A DNA stretch of 64,000 nt, from assembly GCA_965220365.1 (NCBI GenBank), contig OZ244823.1:682001-746000 (forward strand), in the 5' to 3' direction. Position 1 is the stretch's first letter. The number at the start of each line of letters is the position of its first letter. This DNA comes from Bin80 sp965220365 (GTDB lineage: Bacteria > Bacteroidota > Rhodothermia > Rhodothermales > Bin80). Below the pieces are notes generated by a model. That model did no database searches. It was not told the origin of the DNA and saw only the letters and a program-made list of their open reading frames with translations. A program made the translations under genes and the position numbers. Shown here in pieces: positions 8,978 to 17,898 of this stretch.

Positions 8978-9238
8978 ATGCGTAAACGAAGGAACTCCTT
9001 GATACGGTCATTTATCGCTCTGTTTTGTGTAGTTATGCTGATATTTTTCGGTAGTAATGCATACTCGCAAAGCGATTTATACGATATAAAATGCAACCAT
9101 ACATGTAGCTTTATGGGATGCGGACTCGGTTCTGGACCGTGTCGTGGTGCGAATGTCAGATGTTGCCATACTGAGGATCTTCCCTGTACTTCAGATGAAA
9201 CATGGGGCGTATTATGTTGGGGAGGTGCGTTCAGATGA
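8978..9238 (+). CDS. Secreted cysteine-rich peptide 1 (unknown family)
   Basis: 86 aa from the ATG at 8978 (MRKRRNS); an upstream in-frame ATG at 8951 would add nine residues. A basic start and the hydrophobic run FIALFCVVMLIFFG followed by SNAYSQ look like a Sec signal peptide cleaved near AYSQ. The short mature part has eight cysteines spaced C-3-C-4-C-6-C-6-CC-6-C-9-C and is glycine-rich around the second to fourth. It shares the core C-x3-G-C-G-x5-C with the next gene. Its stop overlaps the next start as ATGA, so it heads a coupled operon. In layout it resembles Bacteroidota NVEALA-type peptides encoded beside 6-bladed beta-propeller proteins, but the NVEALA motif itself is absent. Function unknown. 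Confidence 0.75.
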   Translation: MRKRRNSLIRSFIALFCVVMLIFFGSNAYSQSDLYDIKCNHTCSFMGCGLGSGPCRGANVRCCHTEDLPCTSDETWGVLCWGGAFR

Positions 9239-9504
9239 AAGTAACAATTAGATCTCGTAAATCTCGGGTGCTTTTTGCATCATTGATATTCGCATTACTC
9301 ATTGGTCTGTCGGGGTGGACATCTAATAATGCTGGACTTGGTATGACGCCTGACTGTGGTAGTGCACAATCATGTCGTGCGGTGGGGTGTGGAGGGGGAA
9401 ATAAGCTGTGTGCGCTTATGCTATGTGATTATTGTCTCGATGAAATTCCTCTTGTACCTTGCTTCCCGGGGGTCCAGCTATGTACTGATTGGGGATTTTT
9501 TTAA
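9235..9504 (+). CDS. Secreted cysteine-rich peptide 2 (paralogue-like)
   Basis: 89 aa starting at MKVTIRSRKSR. The basic N-terminus and the hydrophobic VLFASLIFALLIGLSG form a signal peptide or anchor. The mature region has eight cysteines spaced C-5-C-4-C-6-C-4-C-2-C-8-C-6-C and the core CRAVGCGGGNKLC, which parallels CSFMGCGLGSGPC in peptide 1. Overall identity is low, so they are related by architecture rather than close copies. The ATG overlaps the previous stop (ATGA), and its own TAA overlaps the next start (TAATG), so three genes are translationally linked. Probably periplasmic or surface-exposed, with disulfides. Family unknown. Confidence 0.75.
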   Translation: MKVTIRSRKSRVLFASLIFALLIGLSGWTSNNAGLGMTPDCGSAQSCRAVGCGGGNKLCALMLCDYCLDEIPLVPCFPGVQLCTDWGFF

Positions 9505-10544
9505 TGAACGGTAGGTACACGGTCCTGATCTGCTTTTTTGTTTTGTCCTGTAGTAGTGGCGAAGACGAGGCTAACTTTGGAGATTTTTTGTTTTTAGAAA
9601 AAGCTGAGGAGCAACAAACAAGGGAGAGGGTTTGGGAAAATGTTTCTGTGAATAAGATGTTTGAGTTGCCTGCGGATGAAGAGATTATGCTGTATGATCC
9701 CCAAGATATCATACCGGACACCAACGGAGATATGTATGTTGTAGACTACGGGGTGTTTCAGATTTTGCGGTTTGATTCTGAGGGCAATTATATCATGTCC
9801 TACGGAAGTGGTGTTGGCAGTGCCCCCGGCGAATTTGTAAGCATATCTAGTGTTCAAGTCGCATCTGATTCGCTCATTTATGTAACAGATCCCAACAACA
9901 CGAGAATTTCTTCTTTCTCAAAGGCGACAGGGAATTTTGTAGATTCAAGAGCATTTGACAGGCAGGAGACTCCTTACCGGCACGCCATAACAGATACAGG
10001 CATAGAGTACATTTTCCGGGCGTACAATATACTATCCTTTGAGTCTAATTCCATGGATGGATCGGTTAAATTTGGAGAATTAGTAGAAGGTGACGACCGT
10101 TTCGTTTCTAGGATAGTGGCAGAGGGGATGATAGAAACGTATAAAGACTGGATGATCTATGTTCCTTATCTTTTTCCTGTAATTATGGTTTATGATGTGA
10201 ATGGCAGTCTCGTTCGGGCAAAGAAGACAATGACCGTTGACAGGTTTGAAGAGCCCCAGCTTGTACTAGATGTGACGAATGGAATTGAGAGCTATATGGT
10301 TGAAGGCGATTTCATGAATGCTCTCACAGTAAGTGTCGTGGGAGACGAATTGTTGCTTCAGGTTCGCAGTGATCCAGAAGATCCAGAAAATCTAACTGTT
10401 ATTTTTGATGTATATGAAGCTGGGTCGGTCGAGTACAAGTATTCCTTTAGATTAGACTATCCATCATATGTAACAAATGATCGAATATATCAGCCAACCC
10501 GCGATGCCACTGTGGTTGTTTATTCAATAAACAGACCTTCTTGA
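9504..10544 (+). CDS. 6-bladed beta-propeller lipoprotein
   Basis: 346 aa starting MNGRYTVLICFFVLSCSSGE, a type II signal peptide with lipobox residues L-S-C. After a charged linker, repeated propeller blades are visible: IIPDTNGDMYVVDYGVFQIL, RFDSEGNYIMSYGSG, GAP-type turn (GSAPGEF), SLIYVTDPNNTRISSFS, then more degenerate blades to the end. The pattern (Y-V-D---N-R-I--F) is typical of NHL / 6-bladed propeller lipoproteins of Bacteroidota. It begins inside the stop of peptide 2 (TAATG) and is followed by a thioredoxin-fold gene. A role in binding, displaying or sensing the cysteine-rich peptides is inferred from the operon only. Confidence 0.82.
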   Translation: MNGRYTVLICFFVLSCSSGEDEANFGDFLFLEKAEEQQTRERVWENVSVNKMFELPADEEIMLYDPQDIIPDTNGDMYVVDYGVFQILRFDSEGNYIMSYGSGVGSAPGEFVSISSVQVASDSLIYVTDPNNTRISSFSKATGNFVDSRAFDRQETPYRHAITDTGIEYIFRAYNILSFESNSMDGSVKFGELVEGDDRFVSRIVAEGMIETYKDWMIYVPYLFPVIMVYDVNGSLVRAKKTMTVDRFEEPQLVLDVTNGIESYMVEGDFMNALTVSVVGDELLLQVRSDPEDPENLTVIFDVYEAGSVEYKYSFRLDYPSYVTNDRIYQPTRDATVVVYSINRPS

Positions 10545-10590
10545 GTCAAGGATGAGGTGGGGGTATAGGTCTTTTACGAAAGAATTTTTT

Positions 10591-10674
10591 ATGCCTCACC
10601 CTACAAAGACACCTGTGCGAAAGATACTTCAGGATTTTGGTCCAAGCGAAATGCCATTTTGGGATAGATTTTAG
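10591..10674 (+). CDS. Possible 27-aa small ORF
   Basis: A short frame, MPHPTKTPVRKILQDFGPSE then MPFWDRF, lies between the propeller gene and the thioredoxin gene on the same strand, with GAAAG about ten bases before the ATG. It has no signal peptide and no cysteines. It could be a real small gene of the operon, a leader peptide or a chance frame; only conservation would decide. Confidence 0.25.
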   Translation: MPHPTKTPVRKILQDFGPSEMPFWDRF

Positions 10675-10692
10675 AGAAATTACAATATTACA

Positions 10693-11175
10693 ATGAGGTA
10701 TTTAGAATGGACAATGTATGCACTGGTAGTAGTAGCATTACTATTTTTTCTTCAAGTGACTTTTTTTGCCAAGTCAACTGATGACCACGGCATTGTGGAT
10801 ACTCTTCCAGCTATGTTAGAATATTTTCATGAGGACCAGGATAGATTAGTGTTGATTGTATTAACTCCCACCTGCCCATATTGTCTGCAGAGTTATCCCT
10901 TTTATAGAACACTTATTGCAGAGAAAAGCAAAAATATTGGTGTAGTCGCCGGTATTAATCCAAGTATATCCATTGAACTTCAAAGACGCATACTTCAGAA
11001 AGAAAATCTATCTGTTGATACATTGATTGCTCTGCCCAACCAAGATTGGGGAATAACTTCGGTTCCAACTATTATCATTTTGGATGATAGAGCAAGAGTT
11101 GAGCATGTGTGGATTGGTCTTCTTGATGCTGATCGGGAAAAGGAAGTTCTATCTGTTATTACCCAAAATGAGTAG
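10693..11175 (+). CDS. Membrane-anchored thioredoxin-fold protein with CPYC motif
   Basis: 160 aa. One N-terminal membrane segment (about 8-25, MYALVVVALLFFLQVTFF) is followed by a periplasmic thioredoxin-like domain. The redox pair is C61-P-Y-C64 in LTPTCPYCLQSYPF, and the cis-proline loop is visible as GITSVPTIIILDD. It follows the propeller gene by about 150 bp on the same strand, and there is no terminator between them. A likely role is oxidising, reducing or isomerising disulfides of exported proteins; the two eight-cysteine peptides upstream are the obvious candidates. The fold is clear, the substrate is inferred. Confidence 0.82.
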   Translation: MRYLEWTMYALVVVALLFFLQVTFFAKSTDDHGIVDTLPAMLEYFHEDQDRLVLIVLTPTCPYCLQSYPFYRTLIAEKSKNIGVVAGINPSISIELQRRILQKENLSVDTLIALPNQDWGITSVPTIIILDDRARVEHVWIGLLDADREKEVLSVITQNE

Positions 11176-11221
11176 CTCATCCTTTCAAGCGAATCGTTTG
11201 ACAATAAGGGATGTATACTGA

Positions 11222-11275
11222 GATTCAAATTGCCCACCTTTGGGTGGTTTGAATCCCGGGGTGGATTTTTCGGAA
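11222..11275 (+). terminator. Hairpin after the thioredoxin gene, possible terminator
   Basis: GATTCAAA (11222-11229) pairs with TTTGAATC (11248-11255), with an inner CCACC / GGTGG stem and a TTTG loop. A GGATTTTTC stretch follows about ten bases later. This would end the peptide-propeller-thioredoxin operon. The distance to the T run is longer than in a classical terminator. Confidence 0.4.
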
Positions 11276-11326
11276 GTTTGCATTGATTCACTGCAGTTTC
11301 ATGGGGTTTACTATCGCCCATGATTC

Positions 11327-12340
11327 ATGCCCAGATTACGAATTTCCATGCAGGACATCCGAACTCTCCTCCGCCACTACTATGGAGAACACTATAGCAA
11401 GCAGGAAGTGGCCCGTTTGTTGCAACTTTCGCCGGGAACGGTGCGCAATTATCTTCGGCGCGCGGCGGCGGCAGGTCCTTCCTGGCCCTTGCCCGAGCGC
11501 CTGACCGATGAAAAACTGGAGGCGTTGCTATTTCCGCATTCGGGCTGCATCTCCTCTCGTCCCCAACCAGACTGGACGCAGGCCTATCAACACCTCTCTC
11601 GCAAGGGCATGACCCTGGAGCGGATCTGGTTTGACTGGATTCAGGAGTGTCCTGATGGGTACAGCTATGGGCATTTCTGTGCGTGTTACAAAAAGTGGTG
11701 TCGTGCCCAAAAGATCACGATACGGATTCATCATAAGGCAGGCGAGCGACTGTATGTGGACTTCGCAGGCAAGACGATGCAGGTGATGGATCCGAATACG
11801 GGCGAAGTCACCAAGGCCCAGATCTTCGTGGCGACCATGTGAGGTTCGAATTATACCTATGTGGAAGCGGTGCCCGATCAAACTCTGCGCGGTTGGATTG
11901 CGGCCCATGTGCGATGTCTGAAGTTTTTGGGAGCGGTTCCCGAGATGATTGTCTGCGATAACCTGAAAGCGGCGGTGACTCGCGCGGACCGGAAGATCCC
12001 GGTGTTCAATCCGACCTACGCAGATTTTGCACGGTATTACGATCTCAGCCTCGTGGCGGCGCGCGTGCGAAAACCGCAAGATAAGGCGGCTGTTGAAGCC
12101 GCGGTAAAACATTGCACAACGCATATTTTGACCTGACTTGAATCCCGTCAGTTCTTCAGCACCACAGAACTCAATCAGGCGATCGACCCCTTCTGGATCA
12201 ACTGAACCGCACCCCCTTCCAGAAGAAGGCAGGGTCGCGTCGCAGTCAGTTTGAGGAACTGGATCTGCCTGCCATGAACTCCCTTCCAGTGGAGCCCTAT
12301 TGCTTCCGACAGTGGAAGAAGTTAAAAGTGAACATGAGGT
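11327..12340 (+). pseudogene. Decayed IS21-family IstA transposase
   Basis: It begins MPRLRISMQDIRTLLRHYYG with a helix-turn-helix (SKQEVARLLQLSPGTVRNYL) and continues into the DDE core (ERLYVDFAGKTMQV; VPEMIVCDNLKAAVT). Lesions are plain: an in-frame TGA at about 11840 where the family has glycine (ATM-stop-GSNYTYVEA), another stop after KHCTTHILT near 12135, and a frame change near FFSTTELNQAI before LLDQLNRTPFQKKAGSRRSQ. It fades out near WKKLKVN, so the C-terminal third is missing. The partner istB is absent. A fragment of the missing C-terminal type lies at 6856-7064, not necessarily from the same element. Confidence 0.85.
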
Positions 12341-12446
12341 CTGGTATAGGATAACAGGTTCCATTCATGGGCAATATGTGCATTTTTTGTTACATTGTTC
12401 CGAGTGTTTTGCGGATTTTCAAGGGGAAGGGTCTCTGGCGTAATTA

Positions 12447-12779
12447 CGACGGCTGATCAATCTAATGGCAACGGTTGCTGAGGTTGCTCGGGCTACCTTG
12501 CCTCACTCTGATGGAAGGAGCTTGTTGCCGCTGCTGGATACACCGGAGCACAGTTGGCCGGATCGCACTTTGTACTGGGAGCATATTGGGAATCGTGCGA
12601 TCCGCCAAGGGGATTGGAAACTGGTATGGGACCGCGGACGCGCTGAATGGGAGCTTTATAATTTGGCATCGGATGCAACGGAGCTCTATGACCTTGCGGC
12701 GGAAGCTCCAGAGATCGCTTCTCGCTTGCAGCGCCGTTGGGAGGCTTGGGCAGACTCCATTGGAGTCCGACTGCGCTGA
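12447..12779 (+). pseudogene. C-terminal fragment of an arylsulfatase-type sulfatase
   Basis: About 105 residues matching the end of sulfatase-family proteins: a metal/active-site-distal helix (LMATVAEVARATLP), SDGRSLLPLLDTPE, RTLYWEHIGNRAIRQGDWKL, WELYNLASDATELYDLAA and a terminal WEAWADSIGV. The N-terminal catalytic domain with the formylglycine motif C-x-P-x-R is absent. The preceding 100 bp look like insertion-sequence debris (GGGGAAGGGTCTC resembles the B-element end), so an insertion/deletion event probably removed the front of the gene. Without the catalytic part it is not functional. Confidence 0.75.
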
Positions 12780-12788
12780 CCAGACGTT

Positions 12789-12983
12789 CTACTCAACTTC
12801 AACCTTTTCGATAGAAGCCGCAAGTCTGGCCTCGCTTCGCGCGATAGCGTCTGTAAGTCTGGCCTCGCTTTGTTCTATGGAACTCGAAATCCGCCGGGTG
12901 ATGATTAAAATGGTGACGTAAATAATCCCAATGGGCGCAAGTACACAGATCACTAGGCGTAGGGAGATTGGAGTACCGAACAT
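12789..12983 (-). CDS. Small membrane protein with C-terminal coiled coil
   Basis: 64 aa starting MFGTPISLRLVICVLAPIG. One membrane helix (about 9-28) is followed by a repeated heptad-like motif, SEARLTDAIARSEARLAAS, encoded by a 16-bp direct repeat (AAGTCTGGCCTCGCTT seen twice, about 12820-12870 on the plus strand). It resembles the many small anchor-plus-coil hypothetical proteins of unknown function. It may itself be a truncated piece, since it lies against the sulfatase remnant, convergent to it. Confidence 0.4.
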   Translation of the reverse strand: MFGTPISLRLVICVLAPIGIIYVTILIITRRISSSIEQSEARLTDAIARSEARLAASIEKVEVE

Positions 12984-13481
12984 GACTTTGATATATTATT
13001 GGTGGTTCTCAGTACGCAACGGCTTATGACATGCCAGCCAAAACCACGTTTTTAGAGATACCGATAAGATCCAAAACGGGAGTGATTACTGTGGGCATGA
13101 AAATCGGGGAAGTCCTACATCGCTCTCCCCCAGACGGTTCCGGTCCCTCAGTGGCAAGTTCCAGCTTTTCGTGCAGCCGTTGAGTTTCAACCGTTCCGAA
13201 GATATATAGGGATCGTGTCGGGATAAGTTTTCTAAGGAAAAAAGTTTAAACGAGGAGCATGCATACGTCAGGCTTTTTTGAGGATTCCTAACTTCACTTG
13301 GACTATTTTCGAAAATGGTCAAAGTCTATTCATCGCAATACAGTGGAATCCTTGGGGCGGCTACATGATCTTCAAAGAGGGGAACTGAGTTAAAGGCGGC
13401 AAGAATATTTTGCAAGCATCGACCTTTCGTCTCGCGATTTCACTGCTGCAAAGCTGAAGTCTAATTCATCCAACCACAATC
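12984..13481. other. Intergenic region, nothing recognised
   Basis: 498 bp with no supported gene on either strand. It separates the decayed IS21/sulfatase area from the SDR gene and should hold the SDR promoter near its right end. A frame on the minus strand at 13086-13322 lacks any family resemblance and is not called. Confidence 0.4.
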
Positions 13482-14207
13482 ATGCGACGCACAATTCTAA
13501 TTACGGGTGCCAGTACAGGCATAGGTGCCGAAACGGCCCGGTGCCTTGCCAAGGGCAACACCTTGATTCTTCACCACAATCAATCCCCGATTGAGCCCGT
13601 GGTGGAGGATGTACAGGCTATGGGTGGCACTGCCTATACATCCCAAGCTGATCTCATGAGTGAAGCCGGGTGCCACTCCCTGATGCAGGAGGTGAACCGT
13701 GTTACGAAACACCTTGATGTATTAATCAATAACGCGGGAAGTCTGCTTCAACGTCACATGGTTGAAGAGGTGACCTGGTCACTCATGGAGCGCATCTTTA
13801 CGCTAAACACCTATTCGGCAATGTTGCTTACAAAGTTGTCTGTTCCATTGTTGCGGAAAGGAAATTCACCAAGTATCGTGAATATGACTTCGATTGCAAT
13901 GCGGCATGGCGCACCTACAGCAACGGTTTATGGGGCGGCAAAAGGAGCCATGGACTCGTTCACACGCGGTTCGGCGCGTGAACTTGCACCGGACATTCGT
14001 GTCAATGCGGTCGCTCCTGGTGTGATTCTCACGCCATTTCATGACCGATACTCGACCGATGAAAAACTGGCGGCTATGGCAGCTGATACGCCCGTGGGAT
14101 TCAATGGAGAGAGTGATCATATCGCGCAGACGGTAAAACTTCTGATCGAAAACACCTTCATCACCGGCGAGACCATAGACGTCAATGGTGGGCTGTTCAT
14201 GCGCTAG
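13482..14207 (+). CDS. Short-chain dehydrogenase/reductase
   Basis: 241-aa classical SDR, an NAD(P)-dependent oxidoreductase of unknown substrate. It has the cofactor motif TGASTGIGAE (7-16), the NNAG motif (INNAGSLL), a catalytic serine in NMTSIAMRHG, and the YxxxK pair in VYGAAKG, followed by RVNAVAPGVILTPF. The C-terminal VNGG ending (ETIDVNGGLFM) is typical of 3-oxoacyl-ACP-reductase-like SDRs. The ATG at 13482 has no competing upstream start. It stands alone between IS debris and the TonB receptor, and length and motifs are complete. Confidence 0.9.
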   Translation: MRRTILITGASTGIGAETARCLAKGNTLILHHNQSPIEPVVEDVQAMGGTAYTSQADLMSEAGCHSLMQEVNRVTKHLDVLINNAGSLLQRHMVEEVTWSLMERIFTLNTYSAMLLTKLSVPLLRKGNSPSIVNMTSIAMRHGAPTATVYGAAKGAMDSFTRGSARELAPDIRVNAVAPGVILTPFHDRYSTDEKLAAMAADTPVGFNGESDHIAQTVKLLIENTFITGETIDVNGGLFMR

Positions 14208-14418
14208 TCATCATTTTGTTTTATGGTTCGGAATATGTCATGAAAGCCGCCACGTAACCGTTCATCTTAAACCCCATTTGGCACATTACTGAGTTATCTT
14301 CCGGGCATGTGAACCTGTAGTTCCCTGAAAACGTCTTACTGTATGATTGGCTGCTTGCAGCAGTTTTTCATTACTCAGGACAGTTGGAGATTTTTATCGG
14401 GACTTTCGAATAATTACT

Positions 14419-17109
14419 ATGAAACACTTCCTGTCAATTTTTGCAAGCCTTCTTTTTGCGAGTGTATCTCTGGCACAGTACAACGTGACCGGGACCGTTG
14501 TTACACTTGATATCGGCGACTCATTGCCCGGTGCTTCAGTAATCCTGGAGGGTACTTCCCGTGGAACTACAACGGATACAGAAGGACAGTTTGAGCTCTC
14601 CGGCCTATCGCCCGGAACCTATACGGTCACCGTTTCCTTTGTGGGCTATGAAGATGCATCACAGGTGGTGACCGTGCGGAGTGCAGATATCGTGCTGAAT
14701 TTTGAACTTGAGTCTACCAGTGTAGCACTGGAGGGTCTGGAAGTATTTTCTTCGAGAGCATTGGAGCAGCGGACTCCGGTTTCCTTCACGACGCTGGGGC
14801 GAGCAGAGTTGCGGCGTGATCTTGGTTCGCGTGATGTGCCACTGGTGCTCAACAGCGCGCCATCGGTTTACAGTACGGCGCAGGGAGGTGGTGCGGGTGA
14901 CGCACGTGTGAATGTACGCGGGTTCAATCAGCGCAATATTGCCATTATGGTCAACGGGATTCCAACCAATGACATGGAAAATGGCTGGCTTTACTGGTCA
15001 AACTGGGATGGTTTGGGAGAGGTGATAAACTCCATCCAGCTCCAACGTGGCTTGTCCATTGTCACGCTGGCTACGCCGTCCATTGGTGGTACAATGAATA
15101 TTCTCACCGATCCGGCGCGCAATACCCGACAAGTACTCCTTAGACAGGAATTTGGGAACGATGGACTTCGTAAGACGAACCTCGTGTTGTCTTCCGGGCT
15201 GGTTAACGGTAAGGTTGCTGTGACCGTATCCGGGGTCCGAAGGACGGGACGAGGGTATGTAGACGGAACGTGGACGGACATGTGGTCCTACTACGCTGCA
15301 GTCGGTTGGAATGCAAGCAGCAGGCACCGTATAGACTTTTTTGCAATCGGTACACCTCAGCGTCATGGGCAAAACCTGTTCCGACAGAATATTGCTGCCT
15401 ATGACCACGGTTTTGCAAGAAAGGTGTTTGAGCAGGATGGACTGGATGAAGAGACAATAGCCGATATCCTGCGGCAATTCCCGGAAAGAGGGCGGCGCTG
15501 GAATCAAAACATCGGTCCTGTCTCGGAGAGCTATACACGGGATCAGCACAATGGCTTTGGGCCTGCGCGACGCAAGAATGCCGAGTATATTGATGAAATT
15601 GAAAATTTCTTTCACAAGCCCATTGTGAGTTTAAGCCATTTTGGACAGCTGACAGACAAGTCCCTACTTTCCACTACCCTGTATTATTCAGGAGGAAAGG
15701 GTGGCGGCTCCGGGCGCCATGGTGCGCTAATCCAGAATTATGATGGTCCATCTCCCGTCCCTGACTATGATGCAACGATTCAGTGGAACAGAGAGAATGG
15801 ACAGTCTTTCGGTATAATCCGAAACCGCCACAATGTGCAGTGGACATTGGGAGCTATTTCCAAGTTGACTCACCAGGTGAACAGCCACTTCAAGTTGGAA
15901 GTAGGCATTGACTGGCGTGCTGCGGAAATTCAGCATTTCAGTACGGTGAGGGATCTACTCGGAGGGGAGGGGTATTTGCGACTTGGCGACAGTGACTTCT
16001 GGGGTCCAGAAGGGCGGGTCCTGCAACTGGGTGAGCGCTTTGAGTACAATGATCAAGTGACGGTGGATTGGATCGGGGGATTTCTGCAGGGGCAGTATGA
16101 CACAGGCTCATGGAGCAGTTTCGCAGTTGCAGGCTATTCCAGCGTGAAGTATTCGTTCGAAGATTTCTTCGCGGATGACGGGAAGGGGGGATTCTTCATG
16201 GTCTCGCCGCCTTCCATCGGCGGTTACCAGGCCAAAGGTGGTACAAGCTATAGCCTGAATGATGCGATCTCCGTCTATGTAAATGCAGGCTATATTTCCA
16301 AAGTGCCTGTTTTTGATGGTGTCATAGATGCCATCTCTGGCAGCATAAACCCAGATCCTCAGAACGAAACGTTCGTCGGGGTAGAAAGCGGTATGAGTTT
16401 CAGGTCTCTGAACAGAAAAATGACGGCGAAGCTCAATTTTTATCATACGACATGGAATGATCGTACGGTGACCCGCAATCTCGTGGAGCAAAGCGGTAAT
16501 GATGAACTCGTAAGTATCAAAGGGCTGAATGCACTGCACAAAGGGATCGAAGGGGAGCTTGCCTGGCAGCCGGTGGATTTCGCGCGCGTGGATGGCGCCT
16601 TTTCTTTTGGTGATTGGCGTTACACCGATGATGTGTCGGGTACCTACACGCTTGATCGTTCCAGTCCGGATAGTCAGCAGCAGGTGTCACTTCCATTGAG
16701 TGGAGTGAAGGTAGGGGATGCCCCCCAGACACAAATTGCTTACGCGATAACGGCGTTTCCACGTTCTGGGCTACATGTTGAGCTAACGGGGCGCTCCTAT
16801 GCTCGGCATTTTGCAGACTTTGACCCTGCAGGATATAGTGATCGGAGGAGTACCGTATGGCAGGCTCCCGGATACACCGTGTTTGATCTACAAACTGGCT
16901 ATGATTTTGACAGAGGACGTTACGGCATTCGCTTGTTTTTGCACGTCTTCAACCTAACGGATGCGTTCTATGTGCAGGATGCCGTAAATAATTCCCGTTT
17001 TCATGCCTACATCGAGAATGGCACGAATATGGGGAGGGCAGACGATGCAGAGGTATTCCTTGGCTTACCCAGGACGTTTAATATTGGGACACGCATCACC
17101 TTTCACTGA
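14419..17109 (+). CDS. TonB-dependent receptor with carboxypeptidase-regulatory-like domain
   Basis: 896 aa. The signal peptide MKHFLSIFASLLFASVSLAQ places the start at 14419 rather than the upstream frame opening. A CarboxypepD_reg-like beta-sandwich follows (about 22-105, with DSLPGASVILEGTSRGTTTD and GQFELSGLSPGTYTVTVSFV), then the plug (VNVRGFNQRNIAIMVNGIPT, IQLQRG, GGTMNIL) and a beta-barrel ending in FNIGTRITFH with the usual C-terminal aromatic residue. It would transport a large substrate across the outer membrane with TonB energy. The substrate is not evident, and no SusD-like partner follows. Confidence 0.92.
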   Translation: MKHFLSIFASLLFASVSLAQYNVTGTVVTLDIGDSLPGASVILEGTSRGTTTDTEGQFELSGLSPGTYTVTVSFVGYEDASQVVTVRSADIVLNFELESTSVALEGLEVFSSRALEQRTPVSFTTLGRAELRRDLGSRDVPLVLNSAPSVYSTAQGGGAGDARVNVRGFNQRNIAIMVNGIPTNDMENGWLYWSNWDGLGEVINSIQLQRGLSIVTLATPSIGGTMNILTDPARNTRQVLLRQEFGNDGLRKTNLVLSSGLVNGKVAVTVSGVRRTGRGYVDGTWTDMWSYYAAVGWNASSRHRIDFFAIGTPQRHGQNLFRQNIAAYDHGFARKVFEQDGLDEETIADILRQFPERGRRWNQNIGPVSESYTRDQHNGFGPARRKNAEYIDEIENFFHKPIVSLSHFGQLTDKSLLSTTLYYSGGKGGGSGRHGALIQNYDGPSPVPDYDATIQWNRENGQSFGIIRNRHNVQWTLGAISKLTHQVNSHFKLEVGIDWRAAEIQHFSTVRDLLGGEGYLRLGDSDFWGPEGRVLQLGERFEYNDQVTVDWIGGFLQGQYDTGSWSSFAVAGYSSVKYSFEDFFADDGKGGFFMVSPPSIGGYQAKGGTSYSLNDAISVYVNAGYISKVPVFDGVIDAISGSINPDPQNETFVGVESGMSFRSLNRKMTAKLNFYHTTWNDRTVTRNLVEQSGNDELVSIKGLNALHKGIEGELAWQPVDFARVDGAFSFGDWRYTDDVSGTYTLDRSSPDSQQQVSLPLSGVKVGDAPQTQIAYAITAFPRSGLHVELTGRSYARHFADFDPAGYSDRRSTVWQAPGYTVFDLQTGYDFDRGRYGIRLFLHVFNLTDAFYVQDAVNNSRFHAYIENGTNMGRADDAEVFLGLPRTFNIGTRITFH

Positions 17110-17898
17110 GATTCCTTTTCCGAATAGGTTCTGTTGCATTTTGTGTGGATAGCGTATCAAGGAGTACGATTAAATCCTGTTTACTTGATCAAGCGGGGGG
17201 ATTATTGGAATTGGCTGCAGCTTGAAGCAGCGGATTATCCAGCTCCTCTGGACCTGAGGTGGTTAATGAATGCGTGTTCCAACTCCCTTTTCTGGTCGTT
17301 GTCTAGCATTTTTTTCTTCGCGAGATCACGACCCCATCGCATAAGCTGACCATGATAATCCTTGGGGATCAATGGTGAGCTTAAAACATTGGTGATTTCA
17401 TCCTTAGGAACAAGATCAGCTACTGCTTTGCCTACTTCTGTGATAGAAGAAATAGAACTGGAAAGCTTTTTAGCAAAGGAGGGATGATATCTTGATAGGA
17501 AAGGCTCAATATCAGAAGATTCCCATTCATAAACAACATCAGCTTCTTGGCGAAGAAGATCCGATTGACTTTTTTTTGCCGGTTTTATTCCCAAGAGATG
17601 TATTCGTACACCTTGCTCTTGGGCTAGCTGAACCCCGACCCTAAGATCCTCATCACCACCAAGCAAGATGCACGAGGCTACCGCTCCATTTTGGGCAAGT
17701 GTGACCATATCGGTCACAATGAGAGAGTCTACTCCTTTTTGTTTATTGAATGTATTGATGATTCCGAGACGAACCTTCACATTGGGGAGTTCGGCTAATT
17801 CAATATGTTGAGGTGTTGGTTTGCCCGATGTACCATCATACCAATAGATTCTGAGCAGCTCCAATCCTGTTGTAGATTCGGCAAAATCCTTTAGAGAA

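Noticed and set aside
6856..12340. The IS21 pieces at 6.9 kb and 11.3 kb as two halves of one broken element
   Set aside because: They cover different parts of IstA but lie on opposite strands, and a stretch between the two parts is missing from both. Common origin cannot be shown.
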